The position numbers and the translations under genes were made by a program. Below the pieces are notes generated by a model. The model searched no databases and was not told where the DNA came from. It saw only the letters and a list, made by a program, of their open reading frames with translations. Of a stretch of 64,000 nt of DNA, positions 55,579 through 63,638 are shown piece by piece. How positions within the stretch are numbered: position 1 is the stretch's first letter; each line of letters starts with the position of its first letter. Origin of the DNA: Salinigranum salinum (lineage in GTDB: Archaea; Halobacteriota; Halobacteria; Halobacteriales; Haloferacaceae). The stretch lies in NCBI RefSeq assembly GCF_009176545.1, contig NZ_VTOJ01000002.1, positions 496,001 through 560,000 on the forward strand, read 5' to 3'.

Positions 55579-57177
55579 CTAGTCGTCCTCGTCACCATCG
55601 TCGCCGTCGCCGTCGTCGCCGTCGCCACCGCCGCCGTCGGCGACCGCGTCCGAATCGGGATCGGCGTCCGCGTCAGCGTCCATGTCGCCGTTGGACCCCC
55701 GTGACCCGGCCGACGACGAGGAGTCGTCGACCGCGACGACGTCGACGCCGCGGAACTCGAACCGTGCCCCACCGTCGGTCCCGTCTCGGACCGAGACGGT
55801 CCAGCCGTGGGCGTTCGCGATGCGCTTGACGATGGCGAGACCGAACCCGGTTCCCGCCCGATCGGTGGTGAAGCCGGACTCGAACACCTTGACGTGGCGG
55901 TTCTCCGGGATCCCCGGGCCGTCGTCTTCGACGAAGAACCCGAAGACGCCGTGTTCGTCCTCGAGGGGACCGACCCGGACGGTCGGGTCGGGCCCGGCGT
56001 GTTCGAGGGCGTTGGCGAAGAGGTTCTCGAACAGCGCACTCAGGCGCTCCTCGTCGGCGTGAACCCGTGGGAGCCCCTCGTCGAGGACGTACGAACCGCC
56101 GTCGAGGCCGACGGTCAGCGCCGCGGCCTCCGTGACGTCGACGAGCGACACCGCCTCGGTGGTGTTGACGACGCGTCCTTCCCGGGCGAGTCGTAGCATG
56201 TCGTCGATGAGCCGCCGCATCCGGTCGTGGGCCGTCCTGATCCGCTCGAGGCTGTCGGCCTGTTCGTCCGTCGCGGACTCCTCGACGAGCGTGAGGTACC
56301 CCTCCGCGACGTTCAGCGGGTTACGGAGGTCGTGCGAGACGAGTCGAGCGAACTCCCGCAGCCGTTCGTTCTGTTCGCGGAGGCCGTGCTCGGCCTCCTT
56401 CTGCTTCGTCACGTCGCGGACGGCACAGACGAAGCCGCCTCCCTCGAGATCCGTCAGCGACTTCGACTTCGGGAACGTCGATCCATCGTCGCGGAGCCCG
56501 ACCGACTCCCCGTGCCAGCTCCCCTGTTCCCTGAGCGCCGGCAGGATCTGGAGGTACATCCGCTCGTTCTCCTCCGGCGGATTGATGTGTTCCCACGACG
56601 TCCCGATCAGTTCCTCCCGGTCGTAGCCGTACAGTTCGGCGTACGCGTCGTTCACCTCGACGAACTTCCCGTCGGCGTCGACGACCGCGATCCCCTCCTC
56701 GACGGCCTCCATCGCGAGCGCCTGCAGGTCGCGCTCGGCCTCCGCCCGGCGGCGAGCCACCGCGGCCTCGATCCGTGCGGCGAGGATCTGGTGCCCACCT
56801 GTCACCGACTTGCGGACGTAGTCCGTCACGCCCGCGGAGATCGCCTCACTCGCGACGTCCTCGTTCCCGTGGCCCGTGTAGATGATGAACGGGACCTCCG
56901 CGTCGTGTTCCCGCACCGCTTCGAGCAGATCCAGTCCGTCGAGCTCGGGCATCTCGTAGTCCGAGACGATGCAGTCGATCGGGTCGTCGGCGTCCTCGAT
57001 GGCGTCGAGCACCGCCGTGCCGGACGGGACGCCACGGACGCGAAAGTCGGGGGTGGTCGTCTCGAGCAGGCGCACGGTCGTCTCACGCATCACGTCGTCG
57101 TCGTCGGCGACGAGAACGTGGATCGTCGATCGCCGCGCGCCGGTTGCTTCCCCTGCGATCCGTTCCCCCTCGGTCAT
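55579..57177 (-). CDS. Response-regulator/PAS hybrid sensor histidine kinase
   Basis: A 532-residue cytoplasmic signalling protein. A receiver domain (residues 18-130) has the acidic pair at VLVADDDD, the phospho-acceptor aspartate in CIVSDYEMPELDG and the lysine in DYVRKS. A PAS domain covers about 145-265. HisKA has the histidine in RLVSHDLRNPLNVAEGYL, and the ATPase has NLFANALEHAG, VEDDGPGIPENR and GTGFGLAIVKRI. The last 45 residues are an Asp/Gly low-complexity tail. There are no membrane segments, so it senses an internal signal such as redox state or a ligand in the PAS pocket. No cognate output gene is adjacent. Confidence 0.93.
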   Translation of the reverse strand: MTEGERIAGEATGARRSTIHVLVADDDDVMRETTVRLLETTTPDFRVRGVPSGTAVLDAIEDADDPIDCIVSDYEMPELDGLDLLEAVREHDAEVPFIIYTGHGNEDVASEAISAGVTDYVRKSVTGGHQILAARIEAAVARRRAEAERDLQALAMEAVEEGIAVVDADGKFVEVNDAYAELYGYDREELIGTSWEHINPPEENERMYLQILPALREQGSWHGESVGLRDDGSTFPKSKSLTDLEGGGFVCAVRDVTKQKEAEHGLREQNERLREFARLVSHDLRNPLNVAEGYLTLVEESATDEQADSLERIRTAHDRMRRLIDDMLRLAREGRVVNTTEAVSLVDVTEAAALTVGLDGGSYVLDEGLPRVHADEERLSALFENLFANALEHAGPDPTVRVGPLEDEHGVFGFFVEDDGPGIPENRHVKVFESGFTTDRAGTGFGLAIVKRIANAHGWTVSVRDGTDGGARFEFRGVDVVAVDDSSSSAGSRGSNGDMDADADADPDSDAVADGGGGDGDDGDGDDGDEDD

Positions 57178-57265
57178 ACTCGATTGAATTCAGTTATCAG
57201 GCCACGGTAATAAGTCGTGTGCATCCAGAGATCACCGGCGATCGGCCGTCCGTGTCGTCGCGGGC

Positions 57266-58816
57266 TCAGGTGAAGTCGAACAGACCCGACTGACCGTCGT
57301 CACGATCCGCGTCGGTCGAATCAGTCTCCCCCTCGTCGGTCTCGTCGGCCTCTGTCGCGTCGGCAGTTTCGCCCGCCTCTGTCGCGTCGGCAGTTCCGTC
57401 GGCCTCGGTCGCGTCGTCGGTGAGGGCGTCGAGCGTCGTCGCCGACGACGCCGTCTCGTCGTCGGCCGCCGCGTCCGACCCCGACTCCGCGTCCGCCCGG
57501 CGCGTGAAGGCGTCACCGGCGTGTGCCTCGATCTGCTCCTCGCGGCGTTCCTCTGCGTCGGCGACGATCCCCTGCACCTTGTTCGTCGACTCGCCGCTCC
57601 CCGTCACGTACGCGACGTGCGAGGCGTCGAAGTCGTACCACGCCGCCATCTCCACGGTGAGCTCGCGAGGTTTGCAGTGGTGGGTCATCACCTGCAGGAG
57701 CGGCAGGACCTCGCGGCGGGCAGTGGCGACGCTCACCCCGGCCGACTCGGCGATCCGTTCGGTGACGGCGTCGCGCGTGGCGTCCTTCGTCGACCGCCAC
57801 GGGGCTCCCCCGTACCGGGTCCACCCGCCGCGCGTCCGGTCCCGCGAGGCGGCGACCCCGGCGGAGACGTTGTCCGTGACGTACCGCCAGTAGCGGTACT
57901 CCTGGGTGGCACGGACCCGGCCGAGCCACCGATCGGCGTTCGCGAGGAACTCGTACGCGCGTGCGAGCTCCGCGCCCTCGTACACCATCGACACCTTGTC
58001 CTCGATCCACGCGGTGAGGTCGTCGGGCGTCTCGTCCGTGTCGTACGCGGTCCGGAGCGCCGCCTCGGAGGTGTCCTCCTTGAGCACGCTGTCGAGGAAC
58101 GAGAAGACGTTCACTGTCCGGTCCCGACCGCCGGAGGTGACGTCGTCGAGCGTGAGCGACGACTGCCCGCCGACGGAGCTCTGGAGGTCTCTGACCGCCG
58201 ACCGCAGGTCGCCGTCGTTCGACTCGGCGATCCGCTGGAGCGCCTGTTCTTCGAACTCCACGCCCTCGCGCCGACAGATGTCGCGCAACGCGGGCACGAT
58301 CGACCGCGCCGAGACGTCGCGGAACTCGATCTCCCGGCACGCGTTGCGCATCCCCCGCGACATGTCGTAGTAGTCGTTGGCGATGAGGACGATGGGCTGG
58401 TTCGCCTCCTTCAGGAGTTTCGTCACCGCCTGTTTTCCCCCGTAGTCCTTCTGGTAGTGGATGTTGTCCGCCTCGTCGAGGATCACCAGCTGGCGTCCTC
58501 GGTCGCGCTGCCCGCGCGTCGACGCGTCCGTCGCCCCCGCGAGCGTCGTGTTCATCGCCGCCCGCCCGGCGAACCGCTCGATGACGTCGGCCGTCCGCTG
58601 GTCGGACGCGTTCAGCTCGACCGTCTCCCACCCCCTGTCCGCGGCCAGCGCGTGCGCCGCGCTCGTCTTGCCGACGCCGGGGCTGCCGTGGATGACGACG
58701 GCCTCCCGGTGGTCGTCCCACGTGTCGGCCCACTCCTCGAACTCGTCCCGGGCGCTGTCGTTGCCGCGTACCTCCGACAGGGTCACCGGGCGGTACTTCT
58801 CCGTCCAGTCGGCCAT
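57266..58816 (-). CDS. rfcL: Replication factor C large subunit
   Basis: A 516-residue clamp-loader subunit that helps place PCNA on DNA. It begins MADWTEKYRPVTLSEVRGND. Walker A is HGSPGVGKTSAAHAL, Walker B is LVILDEADN, and the AAA+ sensor and collar regions follow to about residue 400. The C-terminal 90 residues are an Ala/Asp/Glu/Thr linker with repeated ADATEA units and end in QSGLFDF, which matches a PCNA-interacting PIP box. The TATA-like cactaaacc about 27 bases upstream lies inside a segment that is duplicated on the far side of vapBC. Small RFC subunits are elsewhere. Confidence 0.96.
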   Translation of the reverse strand: MADWTEKYRPVTLSEVRGNDSARDEFEEWADTWDDHREAVVIHGSPGVGKTSAAHALAADRGWETVELNASDQRTADVIERFAGRAAMNTTLAGATDASTRGQRDRGRQLVILDEADNIHYQKDYGGKQAVTKLLKEANQPIVLIANDYYDMSRGMRNACREIEFRDVSARSIVPALRDICRREGVEFEEQALQRIAESNDGDLRSAVRDLQSSVGGQSSLTLDDVTSGGRDRTVNVFSFLDSVLKEDTSEAALRTAYDTDETPDDLTAWIEDKVSMVYEGAELARAYEFLANADRWLGRVRATQEYRYWRYVTDNVSAGVAASRDRTRGGWTRYGGAPWRSTKDATRDAVTERIAESAGVSVATARREVLPLLQVMTHHCKPRELTVEMAAWYDFDASHVAYVTGSGESTNKVQGIVADAEERREEQIEAHAGDAFTRRADAESGSDAAADDETASSATTLDALTDDATEADGTADATEAGETADATEADETDEGETDSTDADRDDGQSGLFDFT

Positions 58817-58855
58817 TACGGGAGGAAGGGGTGAGGCGGGTTTAGTGGTTGCGGA
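58801..58855. repeat. 55-bp direct repeat, copy A (rfcL start and promoter)
   Basis: This segment spans the first six rfcL codons (MADWTE), the start codon and the TATA-like box. It matches 59629-59683 at 46 of 55 positions without gaps, with the first 19 bases identical. The two copies bracket the vapC-vapB pair. Confidence 0.85.
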
Positions 58856-58858
58856 GGG

Positions 58859-59233
58859 CTACTCCTCGGCCACGCTCTGGAGGTCCAGACGGGGGACGAA
58901 GCCTTCGTAAGCCCCATCGCTGGAGACGACGGTGTCTCCATCGGATTCGACGAGATGGAGTGCGTCGAAGGGAGTGAACCCGTGATCTTCGACGTACGTG
59001 GCGGCCGCGACGACCGTATCCACGTCGCCGCGAACGTCCACGAGCTTTGCGGCGTTCGTGACGACTCGTTCCGTGTCTCGGCCCTCGCGGTACGCGACCA
59101 AGAGCAGTTCGATGAGCGTGAACTGCGACGTCCACAGCTCGTCTCGGTGGGCGCGATACACCGCCTCGGCGGCGTCACCGAGCCAGTCATCGTCTTTGAT
59201 GAGTGCGAGAAGGAAGTCGGTCTCGGCGTACAT
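58859..59233 (-). CDS. vapC: VapC-type PIN-domain toxin ribonuclease
   Basis: A 124-residue PIN-domain protein. The four acidic residues of the metal-dependent RNase site are visible: D6 in YAETDFLLAL, E42 in TLIELLLVAY, D90 in TPFDALHL and D106 in SSDGAY. VapC toxins cut tRNA or rRNA to stop growth and are held inactive by VapB. Its start codon follows the vapB stop directly, with no intervening base, which favours coupled translation. It ends 42 bases from the rfcL start codon. Confidence 0.9.
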   Translation of the reverse strand: MYAETDFLLALIKDDDWLGDAAEAVYRAHRDELWTSQFTLIELLLVAYREGRDTERVVTNAAKLVDVRGDVDTVVAAATYVEDHGFTPFDALHLVESDGDTVVSSDGAYEGFVPRLDLQSVAEE

Positions 59234-59464
59234 TCAGCGTCCGGCCTCGTCCAGCGCCGCTTCGCGGGCTTCCTCGCGAAGTTCACTAGCCGTCTTCTCG
59301 ACATCCGCAAACTCCTCCCGGAGCGCGTCGAGAGGGTCGTCCGCGACCGGAATCAACTTGATTCCGTCGTGAAGTTGGACGATGTGGTAGTGGTCACCGT
59401 ATCGTTCTCGCATCTCCTTCGGGAGCGTCAGACGCCCCCGGTCGTCTAGTCTCGCGTCCGACAT
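59234..59464 (-). CDS. vapB: VapB-type AbrB-fold antitoxin
   Basis: A 76-residue antitoxin. The N-terminal swapped-hairpin AbrB/SpoVT domain is clear (ARLDDRGRLTLPKEMRERYGDHYHIVQLHDGIKLIPV), followed by an acidic C-terminal helix (LDALREEFADVEKTASELREEAREAAL) that would bind and neutralise VapC. The ATG at 59464 is chosen because the AbrB domain starts there and a TATA-like aatattc lies about 30 bases upstream. Autoregulation through the palindrome at 59504 is likely. Confidence 0.9.
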   Translation of the reverse strand: MSDARLDDRGRLTLPKEMRERYGDHYHIVQLHDGIKLIPVADDPLDALREEFADVEKTASELREEAREAALDEAGR

Positions 59465-59477
59465 ACACCGACGTATG
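59462..59477. promoter_or_regulatory. Inverted repeat CATAC-N6-GTATG over the vapB start
   Basis: A 16-base inverted repeat with arms catac and gtatg overlapping the vapB start codon. Together with the palindrome at 59504 it could form a paired operator for a VapB-VapC complex. Confidence 0.35.
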
Positions 59478-59503
59478 ATGGGTAGAGACAAGAATATTCC
59501 CCA

Positions 59504-59515
59504 TATCTGCAGATA
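59504..59515. promoter_or_regulatory. Palindrome TATCTGCAGATA upstream of vapB
   Basis: A perfect 12-base palindrome centred about 45 bases upstream of the vapB start codon and just beyond the TATA-like aatattc. AbrB-type antitoxins bind palindromes at their own promoters, so this is a good candidate operator. Confidence 0.5.
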
Positions 59516-59628
59516 CACCCACCGAAGGCGTCGCCGGGTGCGGTAGGTCATCACCTCGTGGGTGACCAGTCGTTGAACGGCGACCCAACATGTTTACACA
59601 CAACGTACACACGACTTCGCCAACGTCT

Positions 59629-59683
59629 CCGTCCAGTCGGCCATTACCAGTGGAAGGCGGGAGGGAGGGTTAGTGGTTCCGGA
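59629..59683. repeat. 55-bp direct repeat, copy B (duplicate of rfcL start region)
   Basis: A partner of 58801-58855, 828 bases away and in the same orientation, with 46 of 55 positions identical. The start codon, first six codons and A/T-rich promoter word are all retained. Confidence 0.85.
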
Positions 59684-59986
59684 CACCGGAGCGGTCGGGC
59701 GACGCGTCGAGTGGCCTCCAGACGGTTGGACTGCCGAGCCCTCACGTGCGGCTCACCGGCGTACAGCGACCGCTCGGTCGGCTGGCTCCCCCGTAGTAGC
59801 GACACCCGTCTGATCGAACGCCCTCGACAGAGCCACGCTATCGAGCCCGCTCGAACGGATCAGAGCTGGCGACGGCCGTGACTCGCTTGCTCACGGGCTC
59901 GTGTCGATCGACGGTGCGACTCGATCCGATAGCCGTCGAACGGGACCGGGGTGGATTTATCAGGTCGGCTGTCGTCCGGGTGACGT

Positions 59987-60418
59987 ATGTCCCGCGCAGA
60001 ACCGATGGACGAGGCCGAAATCGACGGGTTCCTCGGGAACGAGGGAACGGGCACGCTGGCGTTCGCCCAAGAAGACGAATCGTACGCAATTCCCATCTCG
60101 TACGGGTTCGACGCCACGGACGGGACGTTCTACTTCCGCCTGGCGTTCCACCCCGACAGCGAGAAACGAGCCTTCCTGGGACCCGACAGTACGGTGTCGT
60201 TCGTCGTGAGCGAGGAGACCGACGAGGGCTGGCGGAGCGTCGTCGCCCGTGGTCACCTCCGCGAGACCGGCGAGGCCGCCATCGACTCCAGCGTCGTCGA
60301 GGCCATCCGCCGGGTCAACATCCCCTTCTTCACCGTCTTCGACCGGCCCGCGCGCGACCTCGACTTCCAGCTGTTCAGGCTCCGACCCGACGAACTCACG
60401 GGGCACAAGCAGACCTGA
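59987..60418 (+). CDS. Pyridoxamine 5'-phosphate oxidase-like FMN-binding protein, paralogue 1
   Basis: A 143-residue split-barrel flavin-binding protein. Typical blocks are MDEAEIDGFLGNEGTGTLAFAQEDESYAIPISYGFD near the start, GTFYFRLAFHPDSEKRAFL, and STVSFVVSEETDEGWRSVVARGHLRE. Members bind FMN, F420 or heme and act in redox or detoxification. A TATA-like gatttatc lies about 30 bases upstream. The next gene is a close paralogue in the same orientation. Confidence 0.85.
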   Translation: MSRAEPMDEAEIDGFLGNEGTGTLAFAQEDESYAIPISYGFDATDGTFYFRLAFHPDSEKRAFLGPDSTVSFVVSEETDEGWRSVVARGHLRETGEAAIDSSVVEAIRRVNIPFFTVFDRPARDLDFQLFRLRPDELTGHKQT

Positions 60419-60646
60419 GGTCGGTCGACGCGACCGATCGCGGCACGGCTCCGGACTGACCGATGTCTCCCGACAGCGCCCGCCAGGTGGCCGGTGGGCG
60501 TCGATCGGCTCGAACGCGACGCGGTCCACGTCGGGCGTCGCCGGAAGCGGGGTTCGCGTCGGGTGATGCTCGGGCCGGGGTCCACGCTGGTGTCGAACAC
60601 CGAGAATCACCCACCGGCTTTTGACGCACCGGGACGTATCTCTCGT

Positions 60647-61102
60647 ATGACCGATCCTCGCTCGATCGAGATGGACGACGAAGCGCGAAACGAGTTCCTC
60701 GGCACCGGCGGGACCGGCGTCGTCTCGTTTCCGACAGACGCGGACGACGCACCGTACTCTCTGCCGGTGTCGTACGGTTACGACGAGGCCGACGGCGACT
60801 TCTACCTCCGACTCGCGTTCGGTCCCGAGACGGAGAAAGACGGCGTCGTCGCTGACCACGCCTCCGTCTCGTTCGTCGTCTACGACCAGACGGACGAGGG
60901 CTGGCAGAGCGTCGTCGCGACCGGCCGTCTGGAGGAGGTGACGGAGGCGGCGATCGACTCCGACGTGGTGCAGGCGATGCGCCGGGTGCACATCCCCCTC
61001 GTCGACGTGTTCGGCCGCCACCCCCGGGAGCTGACGTTCCGCTTCTTCCGACTCTCGACCACGGACATCTCCGGTCGGAAGGAAGCGCGGAGCGCCGACT
61101 GA
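60647..61102 (+). CDS. Pyridoxamine 5'-phosphate oxidase-like FMN-binding protein, paralogue 2
   Basis: A 151-residue paralogue of the preceding gene with the same block order (MDDEARNEFLGTGGTGVVSFPTDADDAPYSLPVSYGYD, GDFYLRLAFGPETEKDGVV, ASVSFVVYDQTDEGWQSVVATGRLEE). The start is supported by a TATA-like gcttttgac about 26 bases upstream, so each copy has its own promoter. The tandem arrangement suggests local duplication followed by divergence, perhaps for different substrates. Confidence 0.85.
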   Translation: MTDPRSIEMDDEARNEFLGTGGTGVVSFPTDADDAPYSLPVSYGYDEADGDFYLRLAFGPETEKDGVVADHASVSFVVYDQTDEGWQSVVATGRLEEVTEAAIDSDVVQAMRRVHIPLVDVFGRHPRELTFRFFRLSTTDISGRKEARSAD

Positions 61103-61147
61103 GTGGTCACGGCCGGCTCGCGGACGGAGGGCGGCGGTCCCGCCGAG

Positions 61148-62323
61148 TCACCGACTCGTCGGCCCGTCGGGGAGGAACCCCGAGACGAGGTCGCCGCCGA
61201 AGAGCACCGCCTCGGGGTCGTTGAGCGTCGTCGACTCCTCCAGCGGGTCGCCGGCGACGACGAGCAGGTCGGCGTCCGTTCCCGGTTCGAGCGTCCCACA
61301 GCCGTCGAGACCGACCGTCTCGGCCGCGGTCTCGGTCATGGCGGCGAGCGCTCCCCGCGGGGAGAGACCGTGTTCGATCATGAACGTGATCTCCGCGGCG
61401 TTCGAGCCGTGGTAGTTGAACGGCGTGCCTGCGTCGGTCCCGCCGGCGATCCGCACACCCGCGTCGACCGCCCGGGCGAACGACTCGAGGTGGGCCTCGT
61501 AGATGTGGTCGGTCTTGCGCGCCGAGTCGGCCGTCGCCCACTCGACGTTGCGGACGATGTAGTGCGGGGCCGAGAGCGTCGGCACCAGGGTGACGTCCTC
61601 GGAGACGAGCAGCTCGATCGCCTCGTCGTCGAGAAAGGTGCCGTGTTCGATGGTGTCGACGCCGGCCAGCGCGGCCGCCTTCGCGCCGTCGGCGCCGTGG
61701 ACGTGCGTCGCCGCGTGCAGGCCGTGGCGGTGTGTCTCGTCGACGAGCGCGTCGAGTTCGTCGTCCGTGAGCGCGACGCGGTCGGGATCGGTGCCGGGCG
61801 TCGTCACCCCACCGGTGGTCATGAACTTGATGAACTCCGCGCCGCGTTTGACCTGCTCGCGGACCGCCTTCCGAGCGTCGACCGGGCCGTCGATCTCCCG
61901 GCCGAGGTGGTGGCCGTGCCCGCCGGTGATCGTGATCGAGCGGTCGTTCACGACCATCCGTGGGCCGGGGACGTCGCCACGGGTGACCGCCCGCTGGAGG
62001 TCGAGGTCGACTCCCCGGGCGGCCATCACGCGCGTGCCGGTGACGCCCGACTCCAGGGTCTTCCGGGCGTTTCGTGCCTCGACCAGCGCGAGTTCGGCGT
62101 CCGACAGTTCGACGACCGACTCGACGCTCGTCTCGCCCGACAGCGAGAAGTGGACGTGGGCGTCGACGAGTCCCGGCATGAGCGTCCGCCCGTCGAGGTC
62201 CACGATCCGTTCGTCGGACCGTGGGCTGAGGTCTCCGACCGCGTCGATCAGCCCATCTGCGACCCGGAGGTCGCCCTCGTGGTCATCGGTACTGGACAGG
62301 AGACGGGCGTCGCGCAACAGCAT
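61148..62323 (-). CDS. Amidohydrolase family protein (Xaa-Pro dipeptidase/imidazolonepropionase-like)
   Basis: A 391-residue metal-dependent hydrolase. The HxH metal motif reads GLVDAHVHFSLSGETS (about residues 52-67). Further likely ligands are GGHGHHLGREIDGP, ATHVHGADG, DTIEHGTFLDDEAI and the aspartate in IAGGTDAGTPFNYHGS. The flanking beta-strands (LRVADGLIDAVGD; LEPGTDADLLVVAGDPLEE) form the small composite domain. The pattern is closest to amidohydrolases annotated as Xaa-Pro dipeptidases; substrates in this group vary widely. A TATA-like ttcatacc lies about 27 bases upstream. Confidence 0.85.
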   Translation of the reverse strand: MLLRDARLLSSTDDHEGDLRVADGLIDAVGDLSPRSDERIVDLDGRTLMPGLVDAHVHFSLSGETSVESVVELSDAELALVEARNARKTLESGVTGTRVMAARGVDLDLQRAVTRGDVPGPRMVVNDRSITITGGHGHHLGREIDGPVDARKAVREQVKRGAEFIKFMTTGGVTTPGTDPDRVALTDDELDALVDETHRHGLHAATHVHGADGAKAAALAGVDTIEHGTFLDDEAIELLVSEDVTLVPTLSAPHYIVRNVEWATADSARKTDHIYEAHLESFARAVDAGVRIAGGTDAGTPFNYHGSNAAEITFMIEHGLSPRGALAAMTETAAETVGLDGCGTLEPGTDADLLVVAGDPLEESTTLNDPEAVLFGGDLVSGFLPDGPTSR

Positions 62324-62390
62324 CTACCGCCCGTCGGAGTGGGACGGGTATGAATGTGTGTGAATCGACTCCAGGCGTCTCCGCCCGAGG

Positions 62391-62891
62391 TCAGAGCGAT
62401 CGGGCGACCATCTCGCCCCAGTGCTCGAACCCCCACCGACCGTAGAAGGCCCGCGCCCGGTCGTTCTCGCGGTCGACGTCGAGCACCAGTCGGTCGAGCG
62501 GGGGGTCCTGCGCCCGCGCACAGTCGAGCGCCGCCCGCATCAGGTCGTCGGCGATCCCCGTCCCGCGGGCCGGCGGGTCCAGATACACCTCGTTCAACAC
62601 GGCCGCGTCCCAGATGTACGCCAGTGACGCCGGGAGCACGAAGACGTACCCGATGGGCCCCTCCTCGTGAGCCGCGACCTGGACACAGTCGGGGTCCTCG
62701 TCGACGCACCGCCCGACCCACGCCAGCCACTCCGTTCGGTAGTCGTCGGTGAGTTTCTCGGCGTAGCGTGCGCGCTTCTCGTCGCCGCCGGTCCCGTCGC
62801 CGAGTCCGAGTTCGAAGCCGCGCTTGAGCGACCAGAGCTCGTCGGCGTCGTCCTCGCGGAACGGTCGGACCGTCGTCGTCTCGTCGGTCAT
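62391..62891 (-). CDS. GNAT family N-acetyltransferase
   Basis: A 166-residue acetyltransferase. The GNAT fold is seen in VRPFREDDADELWSL near the start, the central beta-strand IGYVFVLPASLAYIWDAAVLNEVYLDP, the acetyl-CoA loop RGTGIADDLMRAALDCARAQ and the final LVLDVDRENDRARAFYGRWGFEHWG. The acceptor is unknown. The start MTDETTT is chosen because the longer frame to 63005 consists of unrelated sequence from the decayed transposase next door. It is the last intact gene before the less GC-rich end. Confidence 0.88.
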   Translation of the reverse strand: MTDETTTVRPFREDDADELWSLKRGFELGLGDGTGGDEKRARYAEKLTDDYRTEWLAWVGRCVDEDPDCVQVAAHEEGPIGYVFVLPASLAYIWDAAVLNEVYLDPPARGTGIADDLMRAALDCARAQDPPLDRLVLDVDRENDRARAFYGRWGFEHWGEMVARSL

Positions 62892-62974
62892 GCACCCTGT
62901 TCGTGTCGCGCCCAACTGAAGCGTTCGTTCTCCGGTCGTGGTGCTCCCGCGTCCGCCACCCTCGTCGCCGACCG

Positions 62975-63608
62975 ACTTTCGTGTTGATTTCGTCATCAAG
63001 TCCACCAGACAGCGAAGGTTTCGAGCCGTGATTCGGCGATGGGGAGCGTCGCGTTCGAGATCGTATTTGAGACCCCGAGGGTTCCATCATCTTATATCAC
63101 GAAAGATACGTTCAGTGGGATTCCGATGTTCGTAGCGGCACACGCGAAATCGGAGGCCGAGTCAGTCGAGTGTCGCCTCGAGGTGCGCGGCATCGTCAGC
63201 GAGAAAAGTGACGTTCGCTACTTGCTGTTTCTCTCGAAGCTCGCGGAGACCCATTGCCGTGAATTGCGTTCTTCGCGTCCGAAAGGGCCGAAAGTGGAGG
63301 AATTAGTTTACGCCGGGATGAACGCTGCAAACAGCCAGTCTGTGTCCATTGTCGAGAATCACCGTCTCGTCAACCGCGATCTAATTCGGATCTCATCGAT
63401 GTCGGGCCGTAGATCGACCTTCCGTATCCAGTCGTGAATCGCGGTTCGACTCCGGCCGGGCACCCAACCGTTCGATATTCTTTTGTATCACCGATTTTCA
63501 ATTCGCAAGATAGAATTGACTAGCCACTTCAATTGCAAACTCTATGTATCCGTTCTCGCGCCACAGACGCAGAGCCGATCACTCGGTATTTCGGCTGAAG
63601 CGGTTGAA
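62975..63608 (-). pseudogene. Decayed IS-element transposase (DDE type, IS6/ISH-like)
   Basis: Translating the minus strand in shifting frames gives transposase blocks in order: LWRENGYIEFAIEVA, RSRTAIHDWIRKVDLRPD, VDETVI, TAMGLRELREKQQVANVTFLADDAAHLEA, LGLRFRVCRYEHRNPTERIFRDI and FSNTISNATLPIAESRLETFAVWW, here quoted as separate blocks. The D, D and E of the catalytic triad sit in VDETVI, FLADDA and NPTERIF. At least three frameshifts and several stops interrupt it, so it is inactive. The overlapping plus-strand frame at 63039 is a shadow. GC is visibly lower than in the rest of the window. Confidence 0.8.
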
Positions 63609-63638
63609 TTCGGGTACAGACCGTTAGAACTTCAACCG
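63601..63638. repeat. Inverted repeat cggttgaa / ttcaaccg beside the transposase
   Basis: Perfect 8-base arms at 63601-63608 and 63631-63638 with 22 bases between, at the 5' side of the decayed transposase. It may be part of an IS terminus or promoter; I found no matching partner at the other end. Confidence 0.4.

Larger units (their letters stand above)
59465..59986. other. vapB upstream region and rfcL-start duplicate; otherwise no gene
   Basis: A 522-base gap. It holds the vapB promoter and palindromes, the second copy of the rfcL start segment (59629-59683), and about 300 bases beyond it with no supported gene. Read on the minus strand, the duplicate gives MADWTE followed by ten unrelated codons and a stop, so it is a vestigial rfcL start and not a gene. 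Confidence 0.6.

Noticed and set aside
63039-63437. 132-codon plus-strand frame
   Set aside because: It lies opposite the decayed transposase, whose protein blocks explain the sequence; the frame itself has no family pattern or promoter.
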